This document shows positions 8,593 to 18,246 of a stretch of DNA of 62,218 bases, piece after piece. Numbering within the stretch: the stretch's first letter is position 1; each line of letters starts with the position of its first letter. This DNA is from Lachnospiraceae bacterium (lineage in GTDB: Bacteria; Bacillota_A; Clostridia; Lachnospirales; Lachnospiraceae): assembly GCA_004556565.1 (NCBI GenBank), contig SFGN01000031.1:1-62218 (forward strand), written 5' to 3'. The notes beneath the pieces are model-generated. The model was given only the letters and a program-made list of their open reading frames with translations. It made no database searches and was not told the origin of the DNA. Position numbers and translations under genes: made by a program.

Positions 8593-9816
8593 TTATTTTA
8601 CAACGACTTTTCGGAAATTTTTCTTTCCTCTTTTTACGATCATGCCCTCTGCGGCAAATGCATCTTTTCCATAGCTTGTATGAATGTCTGTGATTTTTTC
8701 TCCGTCCACGGATACTCCGCCCTGCTCTACGGCGCGTCTTGCTTCGGCACGGGATTTTACAAGTCCGCTGGATGTCAGGATTCCCAGAATATCGATTCTG
8801 CCATCTCTGAAATCAGCCTCTGTCAATTCAGCAGTCGGCATATCAGCCGCATTGCCCTGGCTGAACAATGCCCTTGCGCTGTCCTGTGCTTTTTTTGCTT
8901 CCTCTTCACCGTGTACCAGACTTGTAAGCTCATAAGCCAGGATTTCTTTTGCCTTGTTAAGCTGACTTCCTTCCCAGCTGTCCATCGCATCGATTTCTTC
9001 CAGTGGAAGGAAAGTAAGCATGCGGATACATTTCAGCACGTCAGCGTCCCCTACATTTCTCCAGTACTGGTAAAAATCAAACGGACTTGTCTTGTTCGGG
9101 TCAAGCCACACGGCTCCGGACTGAGTTTTGCCCATCTTCTTTCCTTCTGAATTGAGAAGCAATGTGATTGTCATCGCACTTGCATCTTTTCCAAGCTTAC
9201 GGCGGATCAGCTCTGTACCCGCAAGCATATTGCTCCACTGGTCATCTCCGCCGAACTGCAGGTTACAGCCATAATTCTGATACAATGCATAGAAATCATA
9301 CGCCTGCATGATCATGTAGTTGAACTCAAGAAAACTCAATCCCTTTTCCATTCTCTGTTTGTAACATTCCGCTGACAGCATTCGGTTCACGCTGAAATGT
9401 GCTCCCACTTCACGCAGCACTTCAATGTAATTCAAATCAAGCAGCCAGTCTGCGTTATTTACCATAATTGCTTTTCCGTCCGAAAAATCAATAAACTTAC
9501 TCATCTGCTTTTTAAAGCATTCACAGTTGTGCTGAATGGTTTCTTTTGTCATCATCTGACGCATATCGCTTCTTCCTGACGGGTCGCCGATCATGGCTGT
9601 CCCGCCTCCGATCAATGCGATCGGCTTATTGCCTGCCATCTGAAGACGCTTCATCAGGCAAAGTGCCATGAAGTGTCCGACATGCAGGCTGTCCGCGGTC
9701 GGGTCAAACCCGATATAAAAGGTTGCCTTTCCATTGTCAATCAGCTCTGAAATCAGCTTTTCATCTGTTACCTGCGCGATCAGGCCGCGGGCTTTCAGTT
9801 CTTCATAAAGTTTCAT
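8593..9816 (-). CDS. tyrS: Tyrosyl-tRNA synthetase
   Basis: Class I aminoacyl-tRNA synthetase (407 aa) that charges tRNA-Tyr in the cytoplasm. It has the HIGH-type motif as HVGH (about residues 46-49), the tyrosine pocket region YDFYALYQNYGCNLQFGGDDQW (about 168-190), the KMSKS loop as KMGKT (about 228-232) and a C-terminal S4 RNA-binding domain (about 345-407, SRAEARRAVEQGGVSVDG). Preceded by a full T-box leader with a tyrosine specifier codon, so it is induced when uncharged tRNA-Tyr accumulates. Confidence 0.97.
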   Translation of the reverse strand: MKLYEELKARGLIAQVTDEKLISELIDNGKATFYIGFDPTADSLHVGHFMALCLMKRLQMAGNKPIALIGGGTAMIGDPSGRSDMRQMMTKETIQHNCECFKKQMSKFIDFSDGKAIMVNNADWLLDLNYIEVLREVGAHFSVNRMLSAECYKQRMEKGLSFLEFNYMIMQAYDFYALYQNYGCNLQFGGDDQWSNMLAGTELIRRKLGKDASAMTITLLLNSEGKKMGKTQSGAVWLDPNKTSPFDFYQYWRNVGDADVLKCIRMLTFLPLEEIDAMDSWEGSQLNKAKEILAYELTSLVHGEEEAKKAQDSARALFSQGNAADMPTAELTEADFRDGRIDILGILTSSGLVKSRAEARRAVEQGGVSVDGEKITDIHTSYGKDAFAAEGMIVKRGKKNFRKVVVK

Positions 9817-9839
9817 GTTTTAATCCCTCCGGTTTTCAT

Positions 9840-10255
9840 AAGAATTAATCAGAGCCCTCATCCTGAAAGGACGAGGGCTCTTTACGCTCGTGGTACCACC
9901 TTCATTCACAGACCGCTCACGCAGTCTGCCTCAGCGAGTGCATCTTGCCGAAATCATTTGCCCGGAAACCAATACCATAAGATCTGAATCCGGCAAAACC
10001 TATATGGCGTAATCACTCAGTGCGGTAACGTGCACCACCCCGCCGCAGCCTACTCATATACAGGCTATACAGGTAAATGCATAATGCACATTTTTCCTGT
10101 TCTTACGGGACATTCCTCTGTATATTTTAGGTGCGGAGCTCCGAGATGTATTCATAAAAGACGGGTCATGCGCCTCTCAGCGTCCGGCTGCTCTCTGTAT
10201 TCCCCTGCTCCATTACTACTTGTTCTCTTCTTCGCTGTTCGCTTATCTGTCGTTA
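9840..10255 (-). promoter_or_regulatory. T-box riboswitch of tyrS (specifier UAC, Tyr)
   Basis: On the minus strand the conserved T-box GGTGGTACCACG lies at 9889-9900, followed by a terminator hairpin at 9851-9882 (AGAGCCCTC with GAGGGCTCT). In stem I the apical CAGAGAGC and CTGAGAG elements are followed by GAATACATCTCGG (10141-10153), the specifier loop, giving UAC (10148-10150) for tyrosine. This agrees with the downstream gene. Confidence 0.93.
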
Positions 10256-10285
10256 AGTGTAACGGATGAAAGGCATTTTTGTCAA
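10256..10285 (-). promoter_or_regulatory. Promoter of the T-box/tyrS transcript
   Basis: TTGACA (10280-10285), 18 bases, TACACT (10256-10261). Confidence 0.75.
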
Positions 10286-10362
10286 CCCTGTTTTAAAACA
10301 ATTGCCGTTCTGTACTTATGGCTCGTGACTCAAGCCGGCTTGCAGGTGAGGTTAATTACGAA

Positions 10363-11115
10363 TCATTGTACTTCACCATCCGGATATTCGATTTTCATGA
10401 GCATCAGCCCCTGAGGCGGCGCGGTCACTCCGGCCGACTTTCGGTTTCTTGCATCCAGAATCTCTTTTACCTGCTCCGGCGTGTAAAAACCTCTGCCCAC
10501 TCTTATCAATGTGCCGACAATAATACGCACCATATTATAGAGAAATCCATTGCCCCTGATACGGATAATGATCTCGTCCTCATTTTTCAGGACATCCAGG
10601 GAATATATTGTCCGAACCGTATCTTCCACATTTGTACGCACATTGCAAAAGCTTACAAAGTCATGCTCCCCGACCAGATACTCTGCCGCCTTTTGCATAA
10701 GCTGCAGATTCAGATGATAAGAAACAAAATATCTGGTAAGCCGCCTAGTAGGATCCGGCACCCGGGCATTTAAAATGCGGTATTCATAAGTTTTTATGAC
10801 TGTCCGGTATCTTGGATGCCAATCCGGCGGAACATCTTCGGACGATACCACCACGATATCATCCGGCAGTTTCTGATTCAATGCATACGAAAACCGTTCC
10901 GGCGGAATCGGAGATTCTGTATCAAACACCGCAACATTTCCCATTGCATGTACACCGGCATCCGTGCGGCTTGCCCCGATAACGGCAATCTTCTCTCCTG
11001 TCAGTGCACAAAGCGCACGGTTCAGCGTTTCTTCTATTGTAATACCATTCGGCTGAACCTGCCAGCCGCAATAATTTGTCCCGTCATAAGCGACGGTCAG
11101 CTTAATCCGTCTCAT
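10363..11115 (-). CDS. truA: tRNA pseudouridine(38-40) synthase TruA
   Basis: Converts uridines 38-40 of the tRNA anticodon stem to pseudouridine (250 aa). Catalytic Asp lies in the motif GASRTDAGVHAMGNV (about residues 47-61), with YDGTNYCGWQ at the N-terminus and the NGFLYNMVRIIVGTL motif at about 192-206. Last gene of the ecfA1-ecfA2-ecfT-truA operon, 12 bases after ecfT, an arrangement very common in Firmicutes. Confidence 0.97.
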   Translation of the reverse strand: MRRIKLTVAYDGTNYCGWQVQPNGITIEETLNRALCALTGEKIAVIGASRTDAGVHAMGNVAVFDTESPIPPERFSYALNQKLPDDIVVVSSEDVPPDWHPRYRTVIKTYEYRILNARVPDPTRRLTRYFVSYHLNLQLMQKAAEYLVGEHDFVSFCNVRTNVEDTVRTIYSLDVLKNEDEIIIRIRGNGFLYNMVRIIVGTLIRVGRGFYTPEQVKEILDARNRKSAGVTAPPQGLMLMKIEYPDGEVQ

Positions 11116-11127
11116 GCATGCCTCCTG

Positions 11128-11952
11128 TCAGAAAATCCACAGCTTAAACGGCACATATCTTCCGATCACAAACACTGCCGCGAAATAAATGGCTGTAACC
11201 ACATATGCAGCATAATCTCTGTGCCTGTAAATCAGCGGTTTCATCTTCGTCCTGCCTTCGCCGCCCTGATAACAACGTGCTTCCATCGCCATAGCCAGGT
11301 CATTTGCCCTGCGAAATGCCGACACAAAAAGCGGCACAAGTATCGGTATCATTGACTTCGCCTTCTGAATAATATTTCCACTTCCCAAATCCGCCCCCCT
11401 CGCTATCTGGGCTTTCATGATTTTATCTGTCTCTTCCAAAAGAATCGGAATAAACCGCAGGGCGATCGACATCATCATCGCCACTTCATACACCGGAACT
11501 CCGATTTTATTCAGTGGCCTTAACAGACTTTCAATCCCATCCGTCAGCGCATTCGGTGTCGTAGTAAATGTCATAAGAGACGAACCGATAATCAGGAATA
11601 TCAGACGTATTGCCATAAACACGGAAACACGAAGCCCATTTTCGGTAATTCTCAGAAATCCAAATTGGAAAAGAACGTTTTCGCCTTGGGTAAGGAGCAG
11701 ATTCATCACAACAGTAAACAAGAGCAGCACGACCACCGCTTTCAGCCCTTTTACAATGTATCGGAAAGGAACTTTACTTATTTTTATCACAGCGGTAAGA
11801 AACACCGCCGCAATCATGTAGCCCAGAATGCTGTTCTGCATAAACAATGATATCAGGAACAGCAGTGTACACACAATCTTCACTCTGGGGTCCAGACGGT
11901 GCATTATGCTCTCCGCCGGATAATATTGCCCGATCGTCATATCTCTAATCAT
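11128..11952 (-). CDS. ecfT: ECF transporter transmembrane subunit EcfT
   Basis: Scaffold membrane protein (274 aa) of energy-coupling-factor vitamin transporters; it links interchangeable S-components to the two ATPases. About five hydrophobic segments are visible (e.g. residues 28-58, 62-90, 105-125). The C-terminal cytoplasmic coupling helices carry ARG-containing motifs: QIARGADLG and RRANDLAMAMEARCYQ (about residues 183-230). Opens with the family-typical GQYYPAESIMHRLDPRVKI. Overlaps ecfA2 by eight bases. Confidence 0.95.
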   Translation of the reverse strand: MIRDMTIGQYYPAESIMHRLDPRVKIVCTLLFLISLFMQNSILGYMIAAVFLTAVIKISKVPFRYIVKGLKAVVVLLLFTVVMNLLLTQGENVLFQFGFLRITENGLRVSVFMAIRLIFLIIGSSLMTFTTTPNALTDGIESLLRPLNKIGVPVYEVAMMMSIALRFIPILLEETDKIMKAQIARGADLGSGNIIQKAKSMIPILVPLFVSAFRRANDLAMAMEARCYQGGEGRTKMKPLIYRHRDYAAYVVTAIYFAAVFVIGRYVPFKLWIF

Positions 11953-12823
11953 GGAAACTCCCCTTTTCGGACTTCCGTTTCCGGAAACTCTTCATTATCT
12001 CATCTGCCGCTTCTTCTATCGTTGTCACATCGGTTTTCACCGAGTGACCTCTCTCCTTTAGGTCATGCATGATATAAGTCACCTGCGGCGCGGCAAGCCC
12101 AACCGCCTCCAGCTCCTTATAATGGGCAAACACTTCTTCCGGAGTGCCGTCCAGCATCTTCGTCCCCCGGTTCATTACCACGATCCGTTCCACATATCTG
12201 GCAATATCCTCCATACTGTGTGAAACCAGGATTACCGTAATTTTTGTCCGCTCATGCAAATGCTGTATCTGATCCAGAATATCATCACGCCCTTTCGGGT
12301 CAAGCCCTGCCGTAGGCTCATCGAGAATAAGCACTTCCGGTTTCATAGCCAGCACCCCTGCAATCGCAGCGCGACGTTTCTGACCTCCCGACAGCTCAAA
12401 CGGAGACTGGAGGTAATATTTTTCAGGAAATCCGACCAGTTCCAGCGCCTCTCTTGCTCTTGCCTCGCATTCTTCCTTCGGAAGACCCTGATTCTTCGGC
12501 CCGAAACAAACGTCCGTCAGGACATCCTCTTCAAACAGCTGGTGTTCCGGGTACTGAAAAACAAGCCCGACCCTACTCCGCAGGCTTCGCATATCATACC
12601 CTTTATCGTAAATGTTTTTCCCGTCGTGGTATATCGCTCCTGATGTTGCTTTTAAAAGTCCGTTCAAATGCTGAATAAGCGTGGATTTTCCTGAACCCGT
12701 ATGCCCGATGATTCCGGCAAACTGCCCGTCAGGAATCTCAAAAGACACATTTTTCAGTGCCTGTTTTTCATATGCCGTTCCCGGACTGTATACATATGAA
12801 ATATTTTCTATTTTAATTGACAT
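11945..12823 (-). CDS. ecfA2: ECF transporter ATPase EcfA2
   Basis: ABC ATPase (292 aa) of the ECF module. Walker A GHTGSGKS (about residues 39-46), Q-loop VFQYPEHQLFEEDV, signature ELSGGQKRRAAIAG (about 144-157), Walker B EVLILDEPTAGLDP, and switch histidine VSHSMED. The C-terminal extension past residue 245 is typical of EcfA2. Overlaps ecfA1 by 16 bases and ecfT by eight; translation is probably coupled. Confidence 0.95.
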   Translation of the reverse strand: MSIKIENISYVYSPGTAYEKQALKNVSFEIPDGQFAGIIGHTGSGKSTLIQHLNGLLKATSGAIYHDGKNIYDKGYDMRSLRSRVGLVFQYPEHQLFEEDVLTDVCFGPKNQGLPKEECEARAREALELVGFPEKYYLQSPFELSGGQKRRAAIAGVLAMKPEVLILDEPTAGLDPKGRDDILDQIQHLHERTKITVILVSHSMEDIARYVERIVVMNRGTKMLDGTPEEVFAHYKELEAVGLAAPQVTYIMHDLKERGHSVKTDVTTIEEAADEIMKSFRKRKSEKGSFHD

Positions 12824-13659
12824 ATTGCATCCACCAATTCTTCTCTGTGCAGAATTCCTTTCGGAAGATCCAGACCTCGTTTTCTTAATTCTTCTGCAAG
12901 CATCGTCACCTGCGGGACATCAAGCCTGTAGTGCTTCAGTTCATCCACACGACTGAAAATTTCCTTTGGAGTTCCCTGCATCACGACACGCCCGCTGTCC
13001 ATAACAAATATTCTGTCGGCATCAATGACTTCTTCCATATAATGTGTGATTAATATCACAGTGACCTGTTTCTTTTTCCTCAATTCATGGAGCGTCCGGA
13101 TTACTTCTTTCCTTCCGTTCGGGTCCAGCATAGCTGTCGGCTCATCAAGGACAATGCACTGCGGCTCCATCGCAATCACGCCTGCGATTGCCACGCGCTG
13201 CTTCTGACCTCCGGAAAGTTTGTTCGGCGAATGACTCCGATATTCCAGCATCCCCACAGTTTTCAGACTTTCTTCCACACGAGTCCAGATCTCATCTGTC
13301 GGAACACCCAGATTCTCCGGGCCGAACCCCACATCTTCCTCAACCACCGTGCCGATAATCTGGTTGTCCGGATTCTGGAATACCATTCCCGCCGTCCTCC
13401 GTACAGGAAATATCTCTTCAGAATCTCTGGTATCCCGGCCAGCCACCCAGATGGTGCCTCCGGTAGGGACAAGAATCGCATTCATATGCTTTGCCAGCGT
13501 GGATTTTCCCGAACCGTTATGCCCGAGGACAGCGACAAACTGTCCCGGCTTAACATCCAGGTCTACCTGATCTATCGCACGGGTCACGCCGGCGTAATTA
13601 CCTTCTTCATCTCTTTTTTCATAGTCATAAACAAGCTGCCGCGCCCGTATCATATTCAT
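12808..13659 (-). CDS. ecfA1: ECF transporter ATPase EcfA1
   Basis: First ABC ATPase (283 aa) of the ECF module, forming a heterodimer with EcfA2. Walker A GHNGSGKS (about residues 45-52), Q-loop MVFQNPDNQIIGTVVEEDV, signature KLSGGQKQRVAIAG (about 147-160), Walker B CIVLDEPTAMLDP and switch histidine ITHYMEE. First gene of the four-gene operon. Start may be the ATG two codons inside (MIRARQ). Confidence 0.95.
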   Translation of the reverse strand: MNMIRARQLVYDYEKRDEEGNYAGVTRAIDQVDLDVKPGQFVAVLGHNGSGKSTLAKHMNAILVPTGGTIWVAGRDTRDSEEIFPVRRTAGMVFQNPDNQIIGTVVEEDVGFGPENLGVPTDEIWTRVEESLKTVGMLEYRSHSPNKLSGGQKQRVAIAGVIAMEPQCIVLDEPTAMLDPNGRKEVIRTLHELRKKKQVTVILITHYMEEVIDADRIFVMDSGRVVMQGTPKEIFSRVDELKHYRLDVPQVTMLAEELRKRGLDLPKGILHREELVDAICQLK

Positions 13660-13710
13660 ACCCCCGGTGCCTCCATTGCTTTCACTGCATCATATTACCA
13701 CATCATTTTC

Positions 13711-14232
13711 CTACATCATTTTCTCCGGCTCGCCGTATTCCTCGCCAAAGATTTCCACAGTCACTTTTTTCATCACCTGCGGTTCAAACGGCCTGTCACG
13801 GAAATCTGTCGCCGTCTCTGCTATTTTATTTACTATATCCATACCCTCTGTAATCTTTCCGAAGGCTGCGTATGCGCCGTCCAGATGCGGAGATTTTTTG
13901 TGCATGATAAAAAACTGTGAGCCTGCGGAATCCGGATGCATCGCTCTTGCCATAGATAACACTCCCGGGTCATGCTTCAGGTCATTTTTAAAACCGTTCT
14001 GTGAAAACTCTCCCGGAATTGTATATCCCGGGCCGCCGGTTCCTGTTCCTGACGGGCAACCGCCCTGAATCATAAATCCACGGATGACCCTGTGAAAAAT
14101 CAGCCCATCATAATACCCTTTATTCACCAGTGATATAAAATTCTTCACGGTATTCGGTGCAATCTCCGGATACAGCTCCGCTTTCATAATATCCCCGTTT
14201 TCCATTTCAATTGTTACAATCGGATTTGCCAT
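13711..14232 (-). CDS. Peptidyl-prolyl cis-trans isomerase (cyclophilin type)
   Basis: Cytoplasmic cyclophilin (173 aa) that isomerises X-Pro bonds. Conserved residues are present: FHRVIRGFMIQGGCPSGTGTG (about 49-69, with the catalytic Arg), the MARA motif at 90-93, SQFFIMHKKSPHLDG (about 100-114) and FGKITEGMDIV. No signal peptide. The ecf operon starts 51 bases downstream, so it may be co-transcribed. Confidence 0.95.
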   Translation of the reverse strand: MANPIVTIEMENGDIMKAELYPEIAPNTVKNFISLVNKGYYDGLIFHRVIRGFMIQGGCPSGTGTGGPGYTIPGEFSQNGFKNDLKHDPGVLSMARAMHPDSAGSQFFIMHKKSPHLDGAYAAFGKITEGMDIVNKIAETATDFRDRPFEPQVMKKVTVEIFGEEYGEPEKMM

Positions 14233-14563
14233 ATTTTTATATCCTCCATCTTCTCGGTCTATATTTTAAGCTGTTTATACCGCTTTTGCCATTGTACCCG
14301 ATAATCAGCTGTTCGTCAATTTTCTATTATAAGATTTTCCCTGGTTCTTTGAGTCAATTCATCCATTTTCCGGTCCATATCCCGGTGTGCAATAGTTAAT
14401 CTGTACATTTTTTTCTGTTGTTTTTGGGCAGTCATAACATTGAGTTTTTTCTCTCATCATCGTATACTTTGACATAGAAACAAAAACGTAATTTGTTTAA
14501 GGGATCACATTAAAGAATTACAGCATTCTAATTAGTTCTATTTATTTTAAGGAGGATTTTAAA
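14233..14563. other. Intergenic region between divergent genes
   Basis: No gene seen. It must carry promoters for both sides. Towards the ABC ATPase there is TTGACA at 14469-14474 but only a weak -10, which would fit an activated promoter. The ATPase start has a strong TAAGGAGGATTTTAAA. Confidence 0.5.
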
Positions 14564-15676
14564 ATGGCAAGTTTATCATTAAAGGGAATCCAGAAGATTT
14601 ATCCAAACGGATACCACGCAGTTAAAGACTTTAATCTTGAGATCGAAGACAAAGAGTTCATCATCTTCGTAGGACCTTCAGGATGTGGTAAATCCACAAC
14701 TCTTCGTATGGTCGCCGGTCTGGAAGACATTTCCGGCGGTACTCTTGAAATTGACGGAAAGGTTATGAACAATGTAGAGCCGAAGGACCGCGATATCGCA
14801 ATGGTATTCCAGAACTACGCTCTGTATCCGCATATGACAGTTTACGATAACATGGCATTCGGTCTGAAGCTTCGTAAAGTACCGAAGGATGAAATCGATA
14901 AAAAGGTTCGTGAAGCAGCAAAAATCCTTGACCTTGACAAACTGCTCGACCGTAAGCCGAAGGCTCTTTCAGGTGGACAGAGACAGCGTGTTGCCATGGG
15001 ACGTGCCATCGTTCGTAACCCGAAGGTATTCCTGATGGACGAGCCGCTCTCCAACCTGGATGCAAAGCTGAGAGTTCAGATGCGTATTGAGATTTCCAAG
15101 CTCCATGAAAACCTCGGCGCAACAATCATCTATGTAACACATGACCAGACAGAGGCTATGACCCTTGGTACAAGAATCGTCGTTATGAAAGACGGTGTTG
15201 TTCAGCAGGTTGATACTCCTCAAAATCTTTACAATGCACCAGGAAACCTGTTCGTTGCCGGATTCATCGGATCCCCGCAGATGAACTTTATGGACGCAGT
15301 TGTTAAAGTAAACGGCGGAAACGTTACTCTTACTGTCGGAGAGCAGGTTCTGAAAGTTCCGGCATCTAAGAAACAGGCTCTTATCGACGGCGGATATGAC
15401 GGCAAGACCGTTGTTCTTGGTATTCGTCCGGAAGACGTACATGACTCACCGGAATTCATCAAAGCATCACCGGACAGCATCATCAAATCCAAGATCAAGG
15501 TTTATGAGCTTCTTGGTGCTGAAGTATTCCTTTACTTTGATGTACAGGGCACACAGATGACAGCACGTGTTAATCCACGTACTCCGCTCAGAACAGGTGA
15601 CGAGGCTACATTTGCTCTGGATATGGAAAAGATTCACCTCTTTGATAAAGAAACAGAGTTGACGATTACAAACTAG
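14564..15676 (+). CDS. Sugar ABC transporter ATPase of the MsmK/MsmX/UgpC type
   Basis: ATPase (370 aa) that energises CUT1 sugar importers. Walker A GPSGCGKST (about 38-46), Q-loop VFQNYALYPHMTVYDNMAF, signature ALSGGQRQRVAMGRA (about 134-148), Walker B VFLMDEPLSNLD, switch His in YVTHDQTEAM, and a C-terminal TOBE/OB domain from about 240. It stands alone with no permease or binding protein beside it, the usual situation for MsmX-like shared ATPases that serve several oligosaccharide importers. Codon use looks like a highly expressed gene. Strong ribosome binding site and terminator. Confidence 0.93.
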   Translation: MASLSLKGIQKIYPNGYHAVKDFNLEIEDKEFIIFVGPSGCGKSTTLRMVAGLEDISGGTLEIDGKVMNNVEPKDRDIAMVFQNYALYPHMTVYDNMAFGLKLRKVPKDEIDKKVREAAKILDLDKLLDRKPKALSGGQRQRVAMGRAIVRNPKVFLMDEPLSNLDAKLRVQMRIEISKLHENLGATIIYVTHDQTEAMTLGTRIVVMKDGVVQQVDTPQNLYNAPGNLFVAGFIGSPQMNFMDAVVKVNGGNVTLTVGEQVLKVPASKKQALIDGGYDGKTVVLGIRPEDVHDSPEFIKASPDSIIKSKIKVYELLGAEVFLYFDVQGTQMTARVNPRTPLRTGDEATFALDMEKIHLFDKETELTITN

Positions 15677-15718
15677 TAGTTTAAAATAAAAATAACAGCC
15701 ACGCAGATGCGAGGCATA

Positions 15719-15751
15719 AAAAAAGGGCTGTACTATGTACAGCCCTTTTTA
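15719..15751 (+). terminator. Terminator after the MsmK-type gene
   Basis: AAAAGGGCTGTAC and GTACAGCCCTTTTT form a near-perfect stem with a TATG loop. Confidence 0.93.
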
Positions 15752-15820
15752 TACTGTACTATACAGAAAATCTGTCCCTGAGCAGCTTTTTCATAATCAT
15801 TGAAAATGTGAGGAAATTTT

Positions 15821-16729
15821 ATGGAATATACGCAGGAACTCTCAGCTGCGCTGAAAGAATTAGAACGTATCACAGGCATCCGGATGAACGTTGCCGCCGA
15901 TACACCCGAACAGACCGAACTAGCTTTATCTCAAGTGCGGTGTCTTTGCACTGCTTATAAAGAAAAGTATGATAAAACACATTTTCTGCAAAGTCTTTTT
16001 ACCGGAAATCTGACTCCATATGATATTTCGGAACGTGCACGCAGACTTCACATAGAGCCGGATGTAAGCCGGACACTATTTCTCCTGGAAACGGCTTCAG
16101 ATAATGATAATACAGTCAATGAAGTAATAAAGCATTTATTTCCTTCACCGACAAAAACTTTTCTTGTCCCTGTATCAGATCATATCCGGGCGATACTGCG
16201 CCCGATGAAACAGGATGAAACCGCGGCTGATATTGAGCAGATTGCACATACAATCGTTGATACTCTGAATATGGAGGCGCTTGTTTCTGTGCAGGTTGCA
16301 TATAGCCCTGTGCTGAAGCATCTTTCCGAAGCCGCAGAAGCATTCCGCGATACCAGTCTTACACTGAGCGTCGGCAAGATTTTTTATTCCGGGCAGACGG
16401 TTTTTCCGCCGGGCAGGCTTGGAATCGGGCGTCTGATTTACCAGCTTCCGATTCCGACATGTAAGGATTTCCTTCATGAAATTTTCGGCAGCAATATCCC
16501 GGAATATATGGACAAAGATTTTTACTCAGCGGTAGAGACGTTTTTTTCCAATAGCTTTAATATTTCCGAAACAGCACGGCAGCTTCATATGCACAGGAAC
16601 ACCCTGATCTACCGCCTGGATATGCTGCAGAAGCATACAGGCCTTGACATCCGGAAATTTGAAGATGCCATGACATTTAAAATTGCTTCCATGATTATAA
16701 ATTACCTGGAACAGCTTCCTACAGCATAA
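15821..16729 (+). CDS. PucR/CdaR-family transcriptional regulator
   Basis: 302-residue protein ending in a PucR-type helix-turn-helix: FSNSFNISETARQLHMHRNTLIYRLDML-like region at about residues 246-275 (FNISETARQLHMHRNTLIYR core), followed by the TGLDIRKFEDAMTFKIA tail typical of CdaR/PucR proteins. The N-terminal two thirds resembles the GGDEF-like sensor of CdaR relatives without a recognisable ligand site. Monocistronic and downstream of the sugar ATPase gene in the same direction; a link with sugar uptake is only inferred. Ribosome binding site GAGGAAATTTT. Confidence 0.8.
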   Translation: MEYTQELSAALKELERITGIRMNVAADTPEQTELALSQVRCLCTAYKEKYDKTHFLQSLFTGNLTPYDISERARRLHIEPDVSRTLFLLETASDNDNTVNEVIKHLFPSPTKTFLVPVSDHIRAILRPMKQDETAADIEQIAHTIVDTLNMEALVSVQVAYSPVLKHLSEAAEAFRDTSLTLSVGKIFYSGQTVFPPGRLGIGRLIYQLPIPTCKDFLHEIFGSNIPEYMDKDFYSAVETFFSNSFNISETARQLHMHRNTLIYRLDMLQKHTGLDIRKFEDAMTFKIASMIINYLEQLPTA

Positions 16730-16774
16730 TTAATAACAAGCCGCACGAAGCGGCAGAACGGAGGAAAATTTATA

Positions 16775-17275
16775 ATGAATGATGTTTATTATGAACAAAT
16801 TGTACGCCGTAAGACACGGCCTGTTGACGTCGCTTTGCGGTGTCTGATTGTTTTTGTGATCCTTGCCATAGCGATCTGGGGATTCATGTTTATCGGCATC
16901 TACGCTTTTTTTCTGGCAATGATTCTTGCCGTAGCCGCTTATTACTTTGCTTTTCCGCGGCTGAAAGTAGAATTTGAATATTCCCTGGTAAATCACGAGC
17001 TGGATATCGACATTATTTACAGTAAAGAAAGCAGAAAACATAAGATTTCATTTGATATCCAGTCTGCAGAAATTATTGCGCCGCAGAACTCACCGAGGCT
17101 TCGCTCTTATCATCCGTCGAAAATCCTTGATTTCACTTCCGGACATAAAGATGGAACTGTTTATGCCATTCTGACTACAACAGAACACAAATCTTCCTGC
17201 ATTTTGATAGAGCCTGACGAAGAGATGGTAGAACATATGAAGCCCTGGATGGGAACAAAAATGTACACAGACTAA
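16775..17275 (+). CDS. DUF6106-family membrane protein
   Basis: 166-residue protein opening MNDVYYEQIVRRKTR, the hallmark of the DUF6106 family of Lachnospiraceae. Two adjacent transmembrane helices (about residues 22-44 and 46-62) are followed by a cytoplasmic domain of beta character (VEFEYSLVNHELDIDIIYSKE). Function unknown. Ribosome binding site GGAGG. Ends with a strong terminator. Confidence 0.75.
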   Translation: MNDVYYEQIVRRKTRPVDVALRCLIVFVILAIAIWGFMFIGIYAFFLAMILAVAAYYFAFPRLKVEFEYSLVNHELDIDIIYSKESRKHKISFDIQSAEIIAPQNSPRLRSYHPSKILDFTSGHKDGTVYAILTTTEHKSSCILIEPDEEMVEHMKPWMGTKMYTD

Positions 17276-17279
17276 TCTC

Positions 17280-17303
17280 AAAAAGGTCCACCGGACCTTT
17301 TTT
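17280..17303 (+). terminator. Terminator after the DUF6106 gene
   Basis: AAAAAGGTCC and GGACCTTTTTT with a short ACC loop. The following TCATATGCTTGGCA recurs after a similar terminator at 25777-25802. Confidence 0.9.
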
Positions 17304-17414
17304 CATATGCTTGGCAACATCATAAAACAGCTCTTCTGTGAAAAAAGAATATGTCCTCTGACATCATTTTTCCACAGGAGAGCCTGCTTTTTTACTAAAT
17401 ATTCTTTTTAAATC

Positions 17415-18146
17415 TTATGACACTTTAATCTGTCCGAGTATCTGCCCGATCGGGGCTGATATGGACAAATCTGCTTTTACTTCACGTGCAGTTTCTGACT
17501 TGTTAATCACCACAAGATATTTCCCATTGAAATAATCTATAAAACCTGCTGCCGGATAAACGATCAGCGATGTTCCTCCGATAATAAGCATTTCCGCACG
17601 ACTTATGGCATTCACTGCACCGCTGATGGTGTTGGAATCCAGTCCTTCCTGATAAAGAACAACATCCGGCTTTATCACACCTCCGCACTCTATACAGCGG
17701 GGAATGCCTTTTGATTTCTTTACATATTCCGCATCGTAAAATCTGCCGCATTTCATACAGTAATTCCTCATTATGCTTCCATGAAGCTCATAAACAATCT
17801 TACTTCCTGCCGCCTGATGAAGACCGTCAATGTTCTGAGTCACGATTGCTTTTAATTTTCCTGCCCGCTCCAGCTCTGCAAGCTTCAGATGAGCCGGATT
17901 CGGTTTTGCATCCAGAATCATCATCTTTTCTTTATAAAAATCATAAAACGCTTCCGTATGCTTCATAAAAAAGCTATGACTTACCACTTCTTCGGGTGAG
18001 TATTTGTAAGCCTGATGGTAGATTCCGTCAGCACTCCTGAAATCAGGTATATTACTTTCTGTCGATACACCTGCACCGCCGAAAAACACAATATTCCGGC
18101 TTTCATCGATCATACGCTGCAATTCGGTTATTTCTTTCTCATACAT
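17415..18146 (-). CDS. cobB: Sir2-family NAD-dependent protein deacylase
   Basis: Sirtuin that removes acyl groups from lysines using NAD+. All core motifs are present: FGGAGVSTESNIPDFRS near residue 22, TQNIDGLHQ (about 104-112), catalytic His in ELHGS, two zinc CxxC pairs (CMKC and CIEC), GGTSL and the NKSE region. I choose ATG at 18146 (MYEKEITEL) because AAAGGGGTTGG precedes it at the right distance; an upstream ATG at 18173 has no ribosome binding site. Length then is 243 residues, usual for class U/bacterial sirtuins. Confidence 0.93.
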   Translation of the reverse strand: MYEKEITELQRMIDESRNIVFFGGAGVSTESNIPDFRSADGIYHQAYKYSPEEVVSHSFFMKHTEAFYDFYKEKMMILDAKPNPAHLKLAELERAGKLKAIVTQNIDGLHQAAGSKIVYELHGSIMRNYCMKCGRFYDAEYVKKSKGIPRCIECGGVIKPDVVLYQEGLDSNTISGAVNAISRAEMLIIGGTSLIVYPAAGFIDYFNGKYLVVINKSETAREVKADLSISAPIGQILGQIKVS

Positions 18147-18246
18147 GTTACATCCAACCCCTTTCTCTTCCATAACCGTTTAGCTTCAGACATTTTTCAT
18201 ACTACGGCACGAAAAACACTTTGCTCGGTAAACAGCGACTTCATCC